A program made the position numbers and the translations under genes. Under the pieces are notes generated by a model. That model ran no database searches and was not told the DNA's origin. It worked only from the letters and a program-made list of their open reading frames with translations. A DNA stretch of 64,000 nucleotides from contig JAHHHC010000015.1 in assembly GCA_019359515.1 (NCBI GenBank), positions 1 through 64,000 on the forward strand, written 5' to 3'. This DNA is from Desmonostoc vinosum HA7617-LM4. Its GTDB lineage: Bacteria > Cyanobacteriota > Cyanobacteriia > Cyanobacteriales > Nostocaceae. Below are positions 43,755 to 52,493 of the stretch, piece by piece; position 1 is the stretch's first letter; every line of letters starts with the position of its first letter.

Positions 43755-45059
43755 ATGTTTGAATACTTGCAAAATTTTTTAACTGATAGCTCATTTATTC
43801 CACACGGGCATTGCTACCTTTGGAAACCTAGTTTAGTGTGGCTAAACATTATCTCAGATTCTCTAATTGCCGTTGTATATTATTCTATTCCCGTTATCCT
43901 GGTTTACTTTGTCCATAAACGAGAAGATTTACCCTTCAAATGGATACTCTTATTATTTGGAGCTTTTATCGTCTCCTGTGGTACAACCCATATCATGGAT
44001 GTCTGGACGCTTTGGCATCCTACTTACTGGCTTTCCAGTTTTATCAAAGCAATTACCGCTATTGTCTCACTATATACGGCGATCGCACTACTACCGATTA
44101 TTCCTCAAGCACTGGCTTTGCCAAGTCCAGCACAACTAGAAGCGGCTAACTGCCAATTAAAGCTGGCACTAGAAGAACTTGCAAATATGCAGTCTCAACT
44201 GATTCAAACTGAAAAAATGTCTTCTTTAGGACAACTAGTTGCAGGTATTGCCCATGAAATTAACAATCCGATAAACTTTATTTATGGTAATACTACTTTA
44301 GTTGATGAATATACTCAAAACTTACTCAATTTGATTGCACTTTACCAGGAATATTATCCTCATCCTGCACCAAAAATTCATAGTGGTACTGAAGAGATAG
44401 ACATCACTTTAATTAAAGAAGATTTACCAGAGATTTTATCTTCTATCAAAATGGGAGCTGATCGCATCCGGAAACTAGTCTTAGCTTTACGTAACTTTTC
44501 ACGTTTGGATGAATCCGATAGAAAAGAAGTTGATATTCATGAAGGTATTGATAGCATTCTTTTAATATTACAAAATAGTTTGAAATATAAAGGAAATATG
44601 CCAGCCATCCAAGTGATCAAGAAATATGGTGATTTACCAAAAATTGAGTGTTATCCTAGACAAATAAATCAAGTTTTTATCAATATCTTAACTTATACTA
44701 TTAATGATTTGAAAGATTCCCTAACTGGATGTCCAATAGCAGTAATTGGTACAAATATAACTGACAATCAACAGCTAGTAAATCGTAATCCTTTAGTTAA
44801 CATTTCTACTGAAGCTGTAGATAGCAATCAAGTGATAATTCGGATTTCTAATAACGGTTGTGGTTTAACAGAAGACGTCAGAGAAAAAATATTTGAACCG
44901 ATTGTTCCCTCTAAATCTGTTAGTTTAAATACAGGTATGGGAATGCAAATCAGTTCCCAAATCATCAACAATCATGGTGGTTTATTGAAGTGTATTTCAG
45001 CACCACTCCAGGGTACAGAAATAGTTATTCAACTTCCAATTCATCTGAAGCCTAGTTGA
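43755..45059 (+). CDS. Ethylene-receptor-like sensor with degenerate histidine-kinase domain
   Basis: 434 residues. Residues 30-110 form three membrane helices aligned to the plant ETR1 copper site: D35, Y42, I45, P46, C75 (FIVSCGTTH) and H79 match ETR1 D25, Y32, I35, P36, C65 and H69. A dimerisation coiled coil (MQSQLIQTEK) leads to a HisKA H-box GIAHEINNPINF with H167. The ATPase part is altered: N-box NILTYTIND has Y where the Mg-binding Asn should be, G1 is NNGCG rather than DNGxG, and G2 is NTGMGMQIS. ATP binding is doubtful, so it may act as a receptor signalling through another kinase, or be inactive. No response regulator is adjacent. Confidence 0.85.
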   Translation: MFEYLQNFLTDSSFIPHGHCYLWKPSLVWLNIISDSLIAVVYYSIPVILVYFVHKREDLPFKWILLLFGAFIVSCGTTHIMDVWTLWHPTYWLSSFIKAITAIVSLYTAIALLPIIPQALALPSPAQLEAANCQLKLALEELANMQSQLIQTEKMSSLGQLVAGIAHEINNPINFIYGNTTLVDEYTQNLLNLIALYQEYYPHPAPKIHSGTEEIDITLIKEDLPEILSSIKMGADRIRKLVLALRNFSRLDESDRKEVDIHEGIDSILLILQNSLKYKGNMPAIQVIKKYGDLPKIECYPRQINQVFINILTYTINDLKDSLTGCPIAVIGTNITDNQQLVNRNPLVNISTEAVDSNQVIIRISNNGCGLTEDVREKIFEPIVPSKSVSLNTGMGMQISSQIINNHGGLLKCISAPLQGTEIVIQLPIHLKPS

Positions 45060-45165
45060 TGATCTCCAGAACTTATACTGTGTCCGGTTAAAAACTTATC
45101 ATTTGACAGTCTTAACCAAAGAATGTGCAACTAGACGTACATTAGCTTATCTATTTTTTCATGAG

Positions 45166-45311
45166 TAGACTTCTTGCAAAAGTCATTCTTTTCGCGTTGT
45201 TCTTTGCGTATTTGCGTATTTGCGTTCGCGTTGACGAAGCCTCTCGTAGAGAAGCGTCTCGTAGAGAAGCGGGGCGTAGCCCGGTAAAAAAAGATTTATG
45301 CAAGAGGTCTA
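45166..45311 (+). mobile_element. MITE-like element over the annotated 5' end of the HupE-like gene
   Basis: Left end TAGACTTCTTGCAAAAGT (45166 on) and right end TTTATGCAAGAGGTCTA (to 45311) are imperfect inverted repeats starting and ending in TA, the same termini as 18465-18633. Inside are TCTCGTAGAGAAGCG and GGGGCGTAGCCCGG palindromes. It supplies an artificial ATG frame (45161) fused to the HupE-like coding sequence. Confidence 0.65.
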
Positions 45312-45403
45312 GTGATTTAAAATTGCTTAAAGAATATTACCTTGTTAGTTTCTTTTGGTATTTGGGCATTATCAAATTACCAAAAACTCATTTGGCACAA
45401 ATA

Positions 45404-46057
45404 ATGTTCAAAATGGAATTATTGGAATCTGATGCTGCGGGAAAATTTACCCGTTTTCAGTTACAGCACCGTCATATAGGAGCGATCGCAGCTTTAATAT
45501 TGATTAGTCTGCTAAGTTCACTGACTGGTTCACCAGCTGATCATACCATCTTGAACTGTTGGGAAGGCTTGCTTTGGGGACTAGCAAATCCAGTTATTGG
45601 CTTAGATTGTTTAACTGTTATCTTTGCTATTGGCTTATTATCGGCTGTGGTGGTTCGTGGTGCTGCGATAGCCAGATGTTTTTTCTTAGCAACCCTATTG
45701 GGGATGATGATTCATTTACTTCAGCTCAATTTACCAGGTGTGGAGATCGCGATCGCTATTTCTGTCATCGCTTTTGGTAGGATGCTGATATCAAATCACC
45801 TCAACTTTGTAATACTTGTGTTGCTAGGTGTCTGCGCTGGGTTGTTCCAAGGCTACGTTGGTACTAAAGACATTGTTGATGCAGAAACGATCACAATAGT
45901 TACCTATATATTAGGTTTTTCTTTAACTCAGTTCGCAGTCGTTATGAGTGCTAGGGAAATTTTTAGGACGACTAATATATCAACTAAAAAGATTCGCTTA
46001 GCTGGATTTGCTTACTGTGCCCTTGGTGTTGTGTTTTTAGGTAATTTAGTTCTCTAA
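45404..46057 (+). CDS. HupE/UreJ-like membrane protein
   Basis: 217 residues if started at ATG 45404 (or 45413); the frame is open to 45161, but the first 80 codons come from MITE-like DNA and spacer. Six hydrophobic helices are visible. The segment GLLWGLANPVIGLDCLTVIFAIGLLSAVVVRG matches the HupE/UreJ signature, in which an Asp or Cys and His pattern near HPxxGxDHL is normal; here the usual HP-D-H is replaced by NP-D-C, so metal binding may be lost. Family members are nickel or cobalt permease-like proteins near hydrogenase and urease genes, none of which is here. RBS is weak. Confidence 0.6.
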   Translation: MFKMELLESDAAGKFTRFQLQHRHIGAIAALILISLLSSLTGSPADHTILNCWEGLLWGLANPVIGLDCLTVIFAIGLLSAVVVRGAAIARCFFLATLLGMMIHLLQLNLPGVEIAIAISVIAFGRMLISNHLNFVILVLLGVCAGLFQGYVGTKDIVDAETITIVTYILGFSLTQFAVVMSAREIFRTTNISTKKIRLAGFAYCALGVVFLGNLVL

Positions 46058-46142
46058 AATTGAATTTTGTTATCTGAATATGGATAACCCAAATTTCTCT
46101 GTTATTTTCAAACCAAAGATTTCTCTTTATCCAGATTCATAG

Positions 46143-46195
46143 GGCGGGTTCACTGAGATATTCGTAAATAATTGGAATATATTTGTGAACCTGCC
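46143..46195. terminator. Long-loop hairpin between convergent genes
   Basis: GGCGGGTTCAC (46143-46153) pairs with GTGAACCTGCC (46185-46195) with one mismatch; the loop is 31 bases and A/T-rich with partial pairing. Located between the HupE-like gene and the sugar transferase gene. Without a T run it is only a possible terminator. Confidence 0.35.
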
Positions 46196-46282
46196 TCTAA
46201 TGTCAAACTTGGTATTTTTGAGAAATACGGGGTAATTGCTTTTAGGAAATAATTTCAGCAATTACTATTCCCAACATCTAAT

Positions 46283-46960
46283 TTAGCAGGCACCAACTTT
46301 ATTAAAGATGACGGAGAAGGTTTTTCCTATCAATAATAAGTCATACAAAGGATACCAATTACTTTGATATCGTAAGTCTAAATCGACTATTTCCTCAAAA
46401 TCTTTTACTTGAGAACGGCCATTGACTTGCCATTCACCAGTTAATCCAGGTTTGACATTTAAACGCTGCCAGTGTCGCTGATTATAATTTCTCACTTCAT
46501 CAGCAGTGGGGGGGCGTGTTCCCACTAAACTCATTTCACCGATGAGAATATTCCAAAATTGAGGCAATTCGTCTAAACTTGTACTTCGCAAAAAGCGTCC
46601 TAATTTTGTTACTCGAAAGTCATTTTTGTTCTTAAATATCAATCCGTTAGCTTCGTTGTCCACTAAAGATTTTAGCTGCTCTGCGTTGCTAACCATCGAA
46701 CGAAATTTGCGAATCCGAAATGGTTTTCCTTGGAATCCATAGCGTTCTTGAATAAAAAAAATAGCCCCAGGGCTATCAATTTTAATCGCGATCGCGATCG
46801 GTATAAACAAAATCGCTAAAATTAATAGTCCTACCAAACTCCCTAAAATGTCCAAACAACGTTTAAAGTTAGAACGCACGGAAGGATGAGGGGTAAACTT
46901 TAATTCCCAATCATTACCTGTGGTAGTCTGAAATACACTTTCTATTGATGCTTGGTACAT
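46283..46960 (-). CDS. Undecaprenyl-phosphate sugar phosphotransferase (PssY/WbaP C-terminal type)
   Basis: 225 residues from ATG 46960; an upstream TTG at 47044 would add a 28-residue non-conserved tail. One membrane helix (LDILGSLVGLLILAILFIPIAI) leads into the catalytic part: DSPGAIFFIQERYGFQGKPF with the GPxF-like loop, RKFRSMVSNAE, LDELPQFWNIL and SLVGTRPP, and WQVNGRS near the end. This family moves a sugar phosphate from UDP-sugar to the lipid carrier to start exopolysaccharide repeat units in the inner membrane. It is not clustered with other polysaccharide genes. The Asp-Glu pair in TSLDELPQFW is the catalytic motif. Confidence 0.92.
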   Translation of the reverse strand: MYQASIESVFQTTTGNDWELKFTPHPSVRSNFKRCLDILGSLVGLLILAILFIPIAIAIKIDSPGAIFFIQERYGFQGKPFRIRKFRSMVSNAEQLKSLVDNEANGLIFKNKNDFRVTKLGRFLRSTSLDELPQFWNILIGEMSLVGTRPPTADEVRNYNQRHWQRLNVKPGLTGEWQVNGRSQVKDFEEIVDLDLRYQSNWYPLYDLLLIGKTFSVIFNKVGAC

Positions 46961-47584
46961 TTTCTTAGCTGAATACCTAAGTAAAAAGGGTAGATTCACC
47001 TTAAGTTTCAACCTAACTATAAACTTGGCTTTATGTATGAACAATATGCTTTCCCAGTATATTCACTTAATCTTCATCAAGATCACGGGGATCACGACTT
47101 TATATAAATTTACGATAAAGTTATTTTACATACCTTTAGGTAGATGAACATTTATCTTAATTGCGTATCTAAATTTTGCTATCAATAAAAACACTAATTA
47201 AGCAATGTTATGAATCATGAAACCAACTCACAATCCTTCGATTTGTTTCAACTTCTCCTGTGGGAGACGCTACGTGTAGCTTGCTTCGCCTGCGGGGTAA
47301 GCTCAGCAAACGTTCGCTATTCATAATAAAGTTTCGGAGACTTTAAGCAAATAACTTGATCGTCGAAAGGACTGGATGTCATATTTTGAGCAATGCAGTT
47401 AAAAGATACAAGTTATGGCAATAAAAATATAAGTTTGCAGAAGAAAATGTCTTTATCATTTAGTTACGAGTTTAAAGAAATTGTCAATATTAATAGTTCT
47501 CTAAAAATTTACAGTTGTATTAATCTATCTAAATACTATTAGCGTTATTACTAAGTTAAAGCCTCAAAAATCAGGTGCAAAAAA
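46961..47584 (+). other. Gene-free gap with a palindromic repeat
   Basis: A repeat of the CTTCTCCTGTGGGAGACGC and ACGTGTAGC type lies at about 47246-47320, related to ones at 26421 and 10624. The rest is A/T-rich; the coiled-coil gene at 47585 must have its promoter in the last 150 bases. Confidence 0.4.
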
Positions 47585-47887
47585 ATGATTGTAGCAGGAG
47601 TTGAAGTCAAGATTAGCCGATTAGAATCTATTGTTGAACAAATTGGGGAAGCAGTACTTTCTACAACTGAGACAATAGAACGTCTTGCAGAACGATTAGA
47701 TACTCTTAGCGCTCAAGTAGAAGCACAGGGAAAGCAAGTACAACAGCAGGGTTATCAAATTGTGGCATTGTGTGACGCTGTGCAAACTCTTGCTGAATCT
47801 CAGGATGATTCAATGCAAAAAATTAATCAATTAACACAAACTCTCAATCGGCTTACCTCTCTGATTGAAGGTTCAGATGAACGATAG
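47585..47887 (+). CDS. Small coiled-coil protein
   Basis: 100 residues, almost entirely heptad helix: residues about 9-95 alternate Ile/Leu/Val in positions a and d (SRLESIVEQIGEAVL, RLAERLDTLSAQVEAQGKQV, INQLTQTLNRLTSLI). No signal or membrane segment. Such small proteins occur in many cyanobacteria without a known role; it may self-assemble. It resembles the coiled-coil fragment at 17941 in style. ATG 47585 has a weak purine-rich leader. It is convergent with surE. Confidence 0.6.
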   Translation: MIVAGVEVKISRLESIVEQIGEAVLSTTETIERLAERLDTLSAQVEAQGKQVQQQGYQIVALCDAVQTLAESQDDSMQKINQLTQTLNRLTSLIEGSDER

Positions 47888-47900
47888 TTGTTTTGGGACT

Positions 47901-47925
47901 GGGGAACTCGGGGCCCCCGCTCCCT
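47901..47925 (+). repeat. 25-bp sequence with an inverted exact copy at 50105-50129
   Basis: GGGGAACTCGGGGCCCCCGC plus TCCCT at 47901-47925 is the exact reverse complement of 50105-50129. The two copies flank surE and psb32, and each contains the smaller palindrome GGGGCCCC. Confidence 0.7.
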
Positions 47926-48604
47926 AAACCCTTAACTGAGTCACTGCGATATTGCCTGAAAAACACACCTCTACATCACTCCCAGGAGTGCGATCGCGTT
48001 TGCCATATTCCCCCACATAATAAAAGTCATTACCATCAACGCGATAATCTATGGGTAAGGGTTTGGTACAAGGTTGACAAAAAACCAACTTAGGATGCGG
48101 TTCTGTGGGTTGTAGATGTGGTAAATTCACATTCCAATAGCTTCCAACTTCTAGAGGACGGTTGAGTAAGTCTAATAAAACCTCGGCGGTTAATTTGGCA
48201 GCTAAATCCCAATCAAAATTTTGCTTAGCTTTGCGATAGTGGGAAATAGCAATTCCAGGAATACCATGCATTGCCGCTTCTCGCACAGCCGCAACAGTGC
48301 CAGAAATGTAAGCATCTACTCCTAAATTGCCGCCAGCGTTAATCCCCGATAAAACAAATTTGATATTTTTGCTGATTTGTGTCATTGCAATTCTCACACA
48401 ATCCGCAGGAGTACCAGCGATCGCATATTCATTTTCAGAACGTCGCTGGAGATTGATAGGACGAGTAGTGGTGACTTGATGCCCACAACCAGATTGATGT
48501 TCTTTAGGAGCAGCAATTATTACATTTTGCTCGTTCACAGCTTTGAGCAATGCTCGAATACCAGGGGCGTCGATACCGTCATCGTTGGTTAAAATTATGG
48601 TCAT
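47924..48604 (-). CDS. surE: 5'/3'-nucleotidase SurE
   Basis: 226 residues. The SurE metal site is visible: D8-D9 in TNDDGIDAPGI, a Ser in KEHQSGCGH, and Asn in LSGINAGGNLG. The rest of the core is family-typical (IAGTPADCVRIAM, YSGTVAAVREA-like stretch YISGTVAAVREAAMHGIPGIA). SurE dephosphorylates nucleoside monophosphates and helps survival in stationary phase or stress. Length is normal for short bacterial forms. ATG 48604 lies in a 650-base gap whose first half is gene-free, with a HIP1 site nearby. Confidence is very high. Confidence 0.96.
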   Translation of the reverse strand: MTIILTNDDGIDAPGIRALLKAVNEQNVIIAAPKEHQSGCGHQVTTTRPINLQRRSENEYAIAGTPADCVRIAMTQISKNIKFVLSGINAGGNLGVDAYISGTVAAVREAAMHGIPGIAISHYRKAKQNFDWDLAAKLTAEVLLDLLNRPLEVGSYWNVNLPHLQPTEPHPKLVFCQPCTKPLPIDYRVDGNDFYYVGEYGKRDRTPGSDVEVCFSGNIAVTQLRV

Positions 48605-48925
48605 ATTCGCGAAGTTAAGATTAAAAATTAGACTATATAGTTGTTGGTTACAAATATGCGATCGCCACTTTGTAAATTATTTCTGAGATACAAAAGTATG
48701 CGGATATACTAGACGCTGCTTTTTTTCCAAATGTAGAAAAATATAGATATTTATTGCCTCAATAATGTATTAAAGATAAATGCTCGCAAATTTCCAAAAA
48801 ACTACCTCAAATCGCTAAAACTATTGAGATTATGCTATAATTTGGCACATGGTTTGCAAATTCCGCCCTCAGTGTTTTGGTTAATTCCTTACAAGGGCGG
48901 TATTTCTTTGCACTTAGTATTTAGT

Positions 48926-49125
48926 AGTGCTTCGTTGATGAGGACGCGGAGACGTTTGGACGCGGGGACGCGGAGAGTCCCCATAACTAAAGCTAGGCGA
49001 TTCAAGCAAGGAAAACATTTTTTGCCTCCACGACTTTAGTCGGGGGCTTTTGACCAGTGCTTCGACCTTGAGAAGGGTCGCGCGCTCCGCGTCTTTCCTT
49101 CCCCGCGTCTCCGCGTCTTCTTGGT
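48926..49125. repeat. GGACGCGGAGACG inverted repeat
   Basis: The left part holds GACGCGGAGACG and GGACGCGGGGACGCGGAG units, and the right part holds CCGCGTCTCCGCGTC and GCTCCGCGTC in reverse, with about 110 bases between. They make a large imperfect stem. ORFs here are repeat-coded and not called. Confidence 0.6.
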
Positions 49126-49289
49126 AAATGCTTGCATTGGTATTTAAAAATTGGCACAATCAAAAAATTCAGAAAAATAGGCACATACTAGCCATAACAG
49201 AAAATCCTGCTAGATAAAGCCGTAAAAGAGGTGATTTTTACATTGGTTGTGTAGTATTTTTGGTGCAAGTCTGTCTTAAGGTTCATACA

Positions 49290-50009
49290 ATGAAACAGCT
49301 CCTCAAGCAATTATTCAACAGTCGCAAATACCTCATCCAGCTAATATTACCCTTGGTAATGTTCGTTTTGTTTACAGCACCTGCTTTCGCTACAGGTGTA
49401 TATCAAATTCCTGATCTGACAGAAGGCACTTGGATTTTGGATCAAGGTGAAGTTGTCAGCAGGATCAATGAAGGTAAGATTAGCAGTGGGTTCGAGGACT
49501 TAGCCAAGAAAACTGGTAATGAGGTGAGAATTGTCACTATTCGCCGCCTCGATTACGGAGAAACACCAGAAAGTTTCGCCCAAGAACTGTTTGAAAAATG
49601 GTTTCCCACACAAACAGCCCAGGCTAACCAAACTCTGTTATTAATTGACACAGTTACCAATGGTACGGCAATTATTACTGGAGATAAAGTCAAGTCTTTA
49701 TTAACAGACTCGATTGCCGAGAGTGTTGCCTTAGAAACATTGAGTGCGCCGTTACGGGATGGTAACAAGTATAATCAAGCATTTGTAGATGCGAGCGATC
49801 GCTTAGTTGCTGTCCTCTCAGGTGAACCTGATCCAGGGCCACCCCAGATAGTTGACAACATCCAAGTAGAAGGTACCTTCAAAAAAGCAGAAGAAACCGA
49901 TCAAGGTAACGCTACTGCTTGGGTAGTAGGACTATTAATCGCTGCCACAGTTATCCCCATGGCAACCTACTACATTTATCAAGTAAATCAACCCTCATCT
50001 GATAATTAG
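49290..50009 (+). CDS. psb32: Photosystem II repair protein Psb32 (TPM domain)
   Basis: 239 residues from ATG 49290; the frame is open ten codons upstream. A hydrophobic leader (LIQLILPLVMFVLFTAPAFA) directs export to the thylakoid lumen or periplasm. Residues about 55-190 are a TPM domain with WILDQGEVVSRINEG, VRIVTIRRLDYGETPESFAQELFEKWFP, LLLIDTVTNGTAIITG and PLRDGNKYNQAFVDASDRLV. A terminal membrane helix (VVGLLIAATVIPMATYYI) anchors it. Psb32 in cyanobacteria and its plant homologue TLP18.3 aid PSII repair under strong light. The C-terminal tail follows a short acidic region. It stands alone between repeats. Confidence 0.9.
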   Translation: MKQLLKQLFNSRKYLIQLILPLVMFVLFTAPAFATGVYQIPDLTEGTWILDQGEVVSRINEGKISSGFEDLAKKTGNEVRIVTIRRLDYGETPESFAQELFEKWFPTQTAQANQTLLLIDTVTNGTAIITGDKVKSLLTDSIAESVALETLSAPLRDGNKYNQAFVDASDRLVAVLSGEPDPGPPQIVDNIQVEGTFKKAEETDQGNATAWVVGLLIAATVIPMATYYIYQVNQPSSDN

Positions 50010-50016
50010 TTAGAGC

Positions 50017-50129
50017 AGGGAGTGGGGAGTGGGGAGTGGGGAGTGGGGAGCAGAGGAGAATAATTAATACTCAATTCCCTATTAACCCTAATCTCCACTC
50101 CCAGAGGGAGCGGGGGCCCCGAGTTCCCC
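50017..50129 (+). repeat. GGGGAGT tandem repeats and the inverted 25-bp copy
   Basis: Five GGGGAGT units at 50020-50050 are followed by A/T-rich sequence and, at 50105-50129, the exact reverse complement of 47901-47925. No gene. Confidence 0.75.
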
Positions 50130-50133
50130 GTTC

Positions 50134-50517
50134 TCAATCTTGAATATATTCTTGCCCAGTTACTAAAGCAACCTCAGCGCGAACAAATTCTCTACCTAAA
50201 TAGGCTGCATGATCTAACAATGTTAATGGGCAAGGCTGAGTTTCTTCAAAAATCTTGACACAAAGTTCTTTTGCTGTCCTCCCGCTAAAAACTGTAGTCT
50301 GAGTTCGTTCTACCTTTTTTTTGGCGGGAATTACTTTTCCTGTGTCTGGATCGACAGCTAAACCACGCTCATCAATGACATTGGTGAAATGCTTGGCACA
50401 AATTAACCCTGCTTCTCGATCCAAGTAGATAATAAAATATCCACCCGGATCAAGGTTAAGATGTCGCTGAGAAAGTTTGTTATCAATTGCTGCCAAATTT
50501 CCAACCATCAAATCCAT
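50134..50517 (-). CDS. DUF4346 protein
   Basis: 127 residues from ATG 50517 (a GTG two codons earlier is in frame). The pattern LNLDPGGYFIIYLDREAGLICAKHF, then GKVIPAKKKVERTQTTVFSGRTAKELCVKIFE and ending LDHAAYLGREFVRAEVAL is DUF4346, a cyanobacterial family related to the tail of dihydropteroate-synthase-like proteins. No membrane segment. The protein probably binds a small ligand; function is unknown. It stands alone, and its stop lies right after the 25-bp repeat copy. Confidence 0.8.
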   Translation of the reverse strand: MDLMVGNLAAIDNKLSQRHLNLDPGGYFIIYLDREAGLICAKHFTNVIDERGLAVDPDTGKVIPAKKKVERTQTTVFSGRTAKELCVKIFEETQPCPLTLLDHAAYLGREFVRAEVALVTGQEYIQD

Positions 50518-50730
50518 AAGCACTCTGAAAAACCAAATTTATTGTGTTAGGATTTTCACCCTCTATATCCAGTGTAATTCTGATTTTCCTTAGTATTGTT
50601 TATATTTTGGATATATTTTTTAGAGGAACGGCAACAGGCAACAGGGGAAATCCACACCTAAAGTGCAGATCCAAATCCACAACTGAGTTTATATTTATAA
50701 TTTTCTGTTCCCTGATTTTGTGATTTTTCC

Positions 50731-51909
50731 TCACGCATCTTTCTGATTAAATGGCAATTCTGCATTAATTGCTGCTATTTCCTGCTGTTCTAATTCATTC
50801 ACTTCACTGATATAGCGTTTGAGAATTTGTTCCAAACGGGGATTGTAAAAGCGGTGCAAACTGTAATTTGGCATAGCCGGAAAACCGCGTCGTTTTTTAT
50901 GACGCCCACCGGCACCAGGATCAAAGATTTGGATGTTGTTGGCGATCGCCCACTCAATTGGCGCATAATAGCAAGCATCAAAGTGTAAGCAATCTATTTC
51001 TTGAAAACTACCCCAATAACGCCCATACAAGTTTTCATCTTTATACAGACAAAACGACATCCCCACAGGTTGGTGAGCATATTGTTCGCTATATGCAGCA
51101 AAAAACACCACTCGATGGCGATAATCAGTATATAGCTGCTCAAAAAACTGCTTTGTTAAATACTTGCTACCCCACCAGCCAAACTTATCACAGGTATCAG
51201 CATAAAAATGGTACATCAAAGTAAACAAAGATTTAGGAATTTCCTCACCAGTTAGCGGTTGCAATCGTAAACCAGCCTTCTCAACAGCTTTGCGTTCCCT
51301 TTTGATATTGCGACGCTGATTAGCGTTGAATACAGCCAAGTAATCATCAAAAGTCTGAAATTGCAGATTTTCCCAAACATAACTATGATGCAACCACTTG
51401 GTAAAACCACATCGTTCCAGCACAGGACGCCATTGGGGATCAACGTAGAGAAAATGACACCCAGAAATGCGATGTTGTAAGCAAAAAGAGTCAATTTCAT
51501 GCACCATCATCGCTGTGATTTCGTCCTCATCTTCACCTGGGGCAATCAAAAAACGATAGCCCTCAGCAGGAGTAAATGGCGTCATACCCAGCATTTTGGG
51601 ATAATACTGTACTCCGATGCGGTCTGCTAACTCCGCCCATTGGTGATCAAAAACAAATTCACCAGAACTATGTCCTTTAAGATAAAGTGGAGCCGCAGCG
51701 ATTAGCACTCTATCTCGCCACAGCGTCAAGTGATTTGGCAACCAACCAGTTTTAGCCATAGCACTTTGGGAAGTTTCAAGATTATTCAGCCACTCCCACT
51801 CTAAAAATGGCGTTTTTAGTGGGAGTGCCAAAGCATCCCAGGTTTGTTGGGGAACTTCGACAATTTTGTTAGTCCAAACGACAGAGTAGCGGGGCTTAAT
51901 TTGTTTCAC
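50731..51909 (-). CDS. FemAB/GNAT-type acyltransferase, COG3146 (DUF482) family
   Basis: 392 residues when started at GTG 51909 (MKQIKPRYSVVWTNKI), which fits the usual family length; the longer frame to 52038 adds 43 residues of Arg/Pro/Ser coded by GGACGCGG repeats. The core shows TPFLEWEWLNNLE, KGHSSGEFVFDHQWAELA, GGRHKKRRGF and the VFFAAYS..QPVGMSFCLY fold of tandem acyl-N-acyltransferase domains. COG3146 members are predicted to modify peptidoglycan or transfer acyl groups; no reaction is proven. A ribosome site is lacking because the repeat directly abuts the start. Confidence 0.8.
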   Translation of the reverse strand: MKQIKPRYSVVWTNKIVEVPQQTWDALALPLKTPFLEWEWLNNLETSQSAMAKTGWLPNHLTLWRDRVLIAAAPLYLKGHSSGEFVFDHQWAELADRIGVQYYPKMLGMTPFTPAEGYRFLIAPGEDEDEITAMMVHEIDSFCLQHRISGCHFLYVDPQWRPVLERCGFTKWLHHSYVWENLQFQTFDDYLAVFNANQRRNIKRERKAVEKAGLRLQPLTGEEIPKSLFTLMYHFYADTCDKFGWWGSKYLTKQFFEQLYTDYRHRVVFFAAYSEQYAHQPVGMSFCLYKDENLYGRYWGSFQEIDCLHFDACYYAPIEWAIANNIQIFDPGAGGRHKKRRGFPAMPNYSLHRFYNPRLEQILKRYISEVNELEQQEIAAINAELPFNQKDA

Positions 51910-52020
51910 CGATGTTGGGGAATGGGGAGTGGGGACGCGGGGACACGGGGACGCGGAGACGCGGGGACGCGGGGACGCGGGGACACGGAGACGCGGGGAC
52001 ACGGAGACGCGGAGAAATGA
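51910..52020 (-). repeat. GGGGACGCGG tandem repeats abutting the acyltransferase start
   Basis: Units of GGGGACGCGG and GGACACGGAGACGCGG run from about 51930 to 52015, ending 20 bases before the acyltransferase start. On the minus strand they code an in-frame low-complexity extension. Confidence 0.8.
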
Positions 52021-52052
52021 CAAATGACAAATGACCAATGCCTTATTTAGAG

Positions 52053-52155
52053 TAAGCTAAAAAACATCTAAATTACATAATCAAATTAAATAAAACTCTT
52101 GTGGGGTGGGCATCTTGCCCGCCCTAATTATGCAAGTTATAGCTGGAACAGCTTA
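52053..52155 (+). mobile_element. MITE-like element, copy 2
   Basis: Near-identical to 11777-11880: starts TAAGCTAAAAAACATC, ends GGAACAGCTTA, with a few changes in the last third. Same orientation. About 40 kb apart. Confidence 0.75.
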
Positions 52156-52202
52156 ATCTAATCTATCTGAAACAAATCAGTACATACTGAAAAGTCTTCT
52201 TC

Positions 52203-52437
52203 CCTACTCCCTACTCCCTACTCCCCACTCCCCACTCCTTTCAAGGATAGGTTTTTCATATTCAGTCTGAAAAAGCCTATTTTTCCGTTCCGAAATCTTT
52301 CTTTGCGTCCCCCTTCGGGTGACGCTCGCAAGCTCGCTAACGCAGTCGCCTGCGGAGGGAAACCCTCCTTTACTCGCTGTCTCACCGCGTCTCCCCGTCT
52401 TGGCGTCAACCAAAACGCGAAATCTAAAAAACTACTC
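52203..52437 (+). repeat. CCCTACT tandem repeats and GGGTAGGTTTTT-ended element copy 2
   Basis: 52203-52238 has six CCCTACT/CCCCACT units. The element at 52245-52437 matches copy 1 (22284-22488) including the inserted GGAGGGAAACCCTCC block, but has a decayed right end. See also 60519-60638. Confidence 0.7.
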
Positions 52438-52493
52438 ATAAGAGACTCCCCACTCCCCACCTACGCAATTAGTTCAAAAATCAAAGCAAACTG

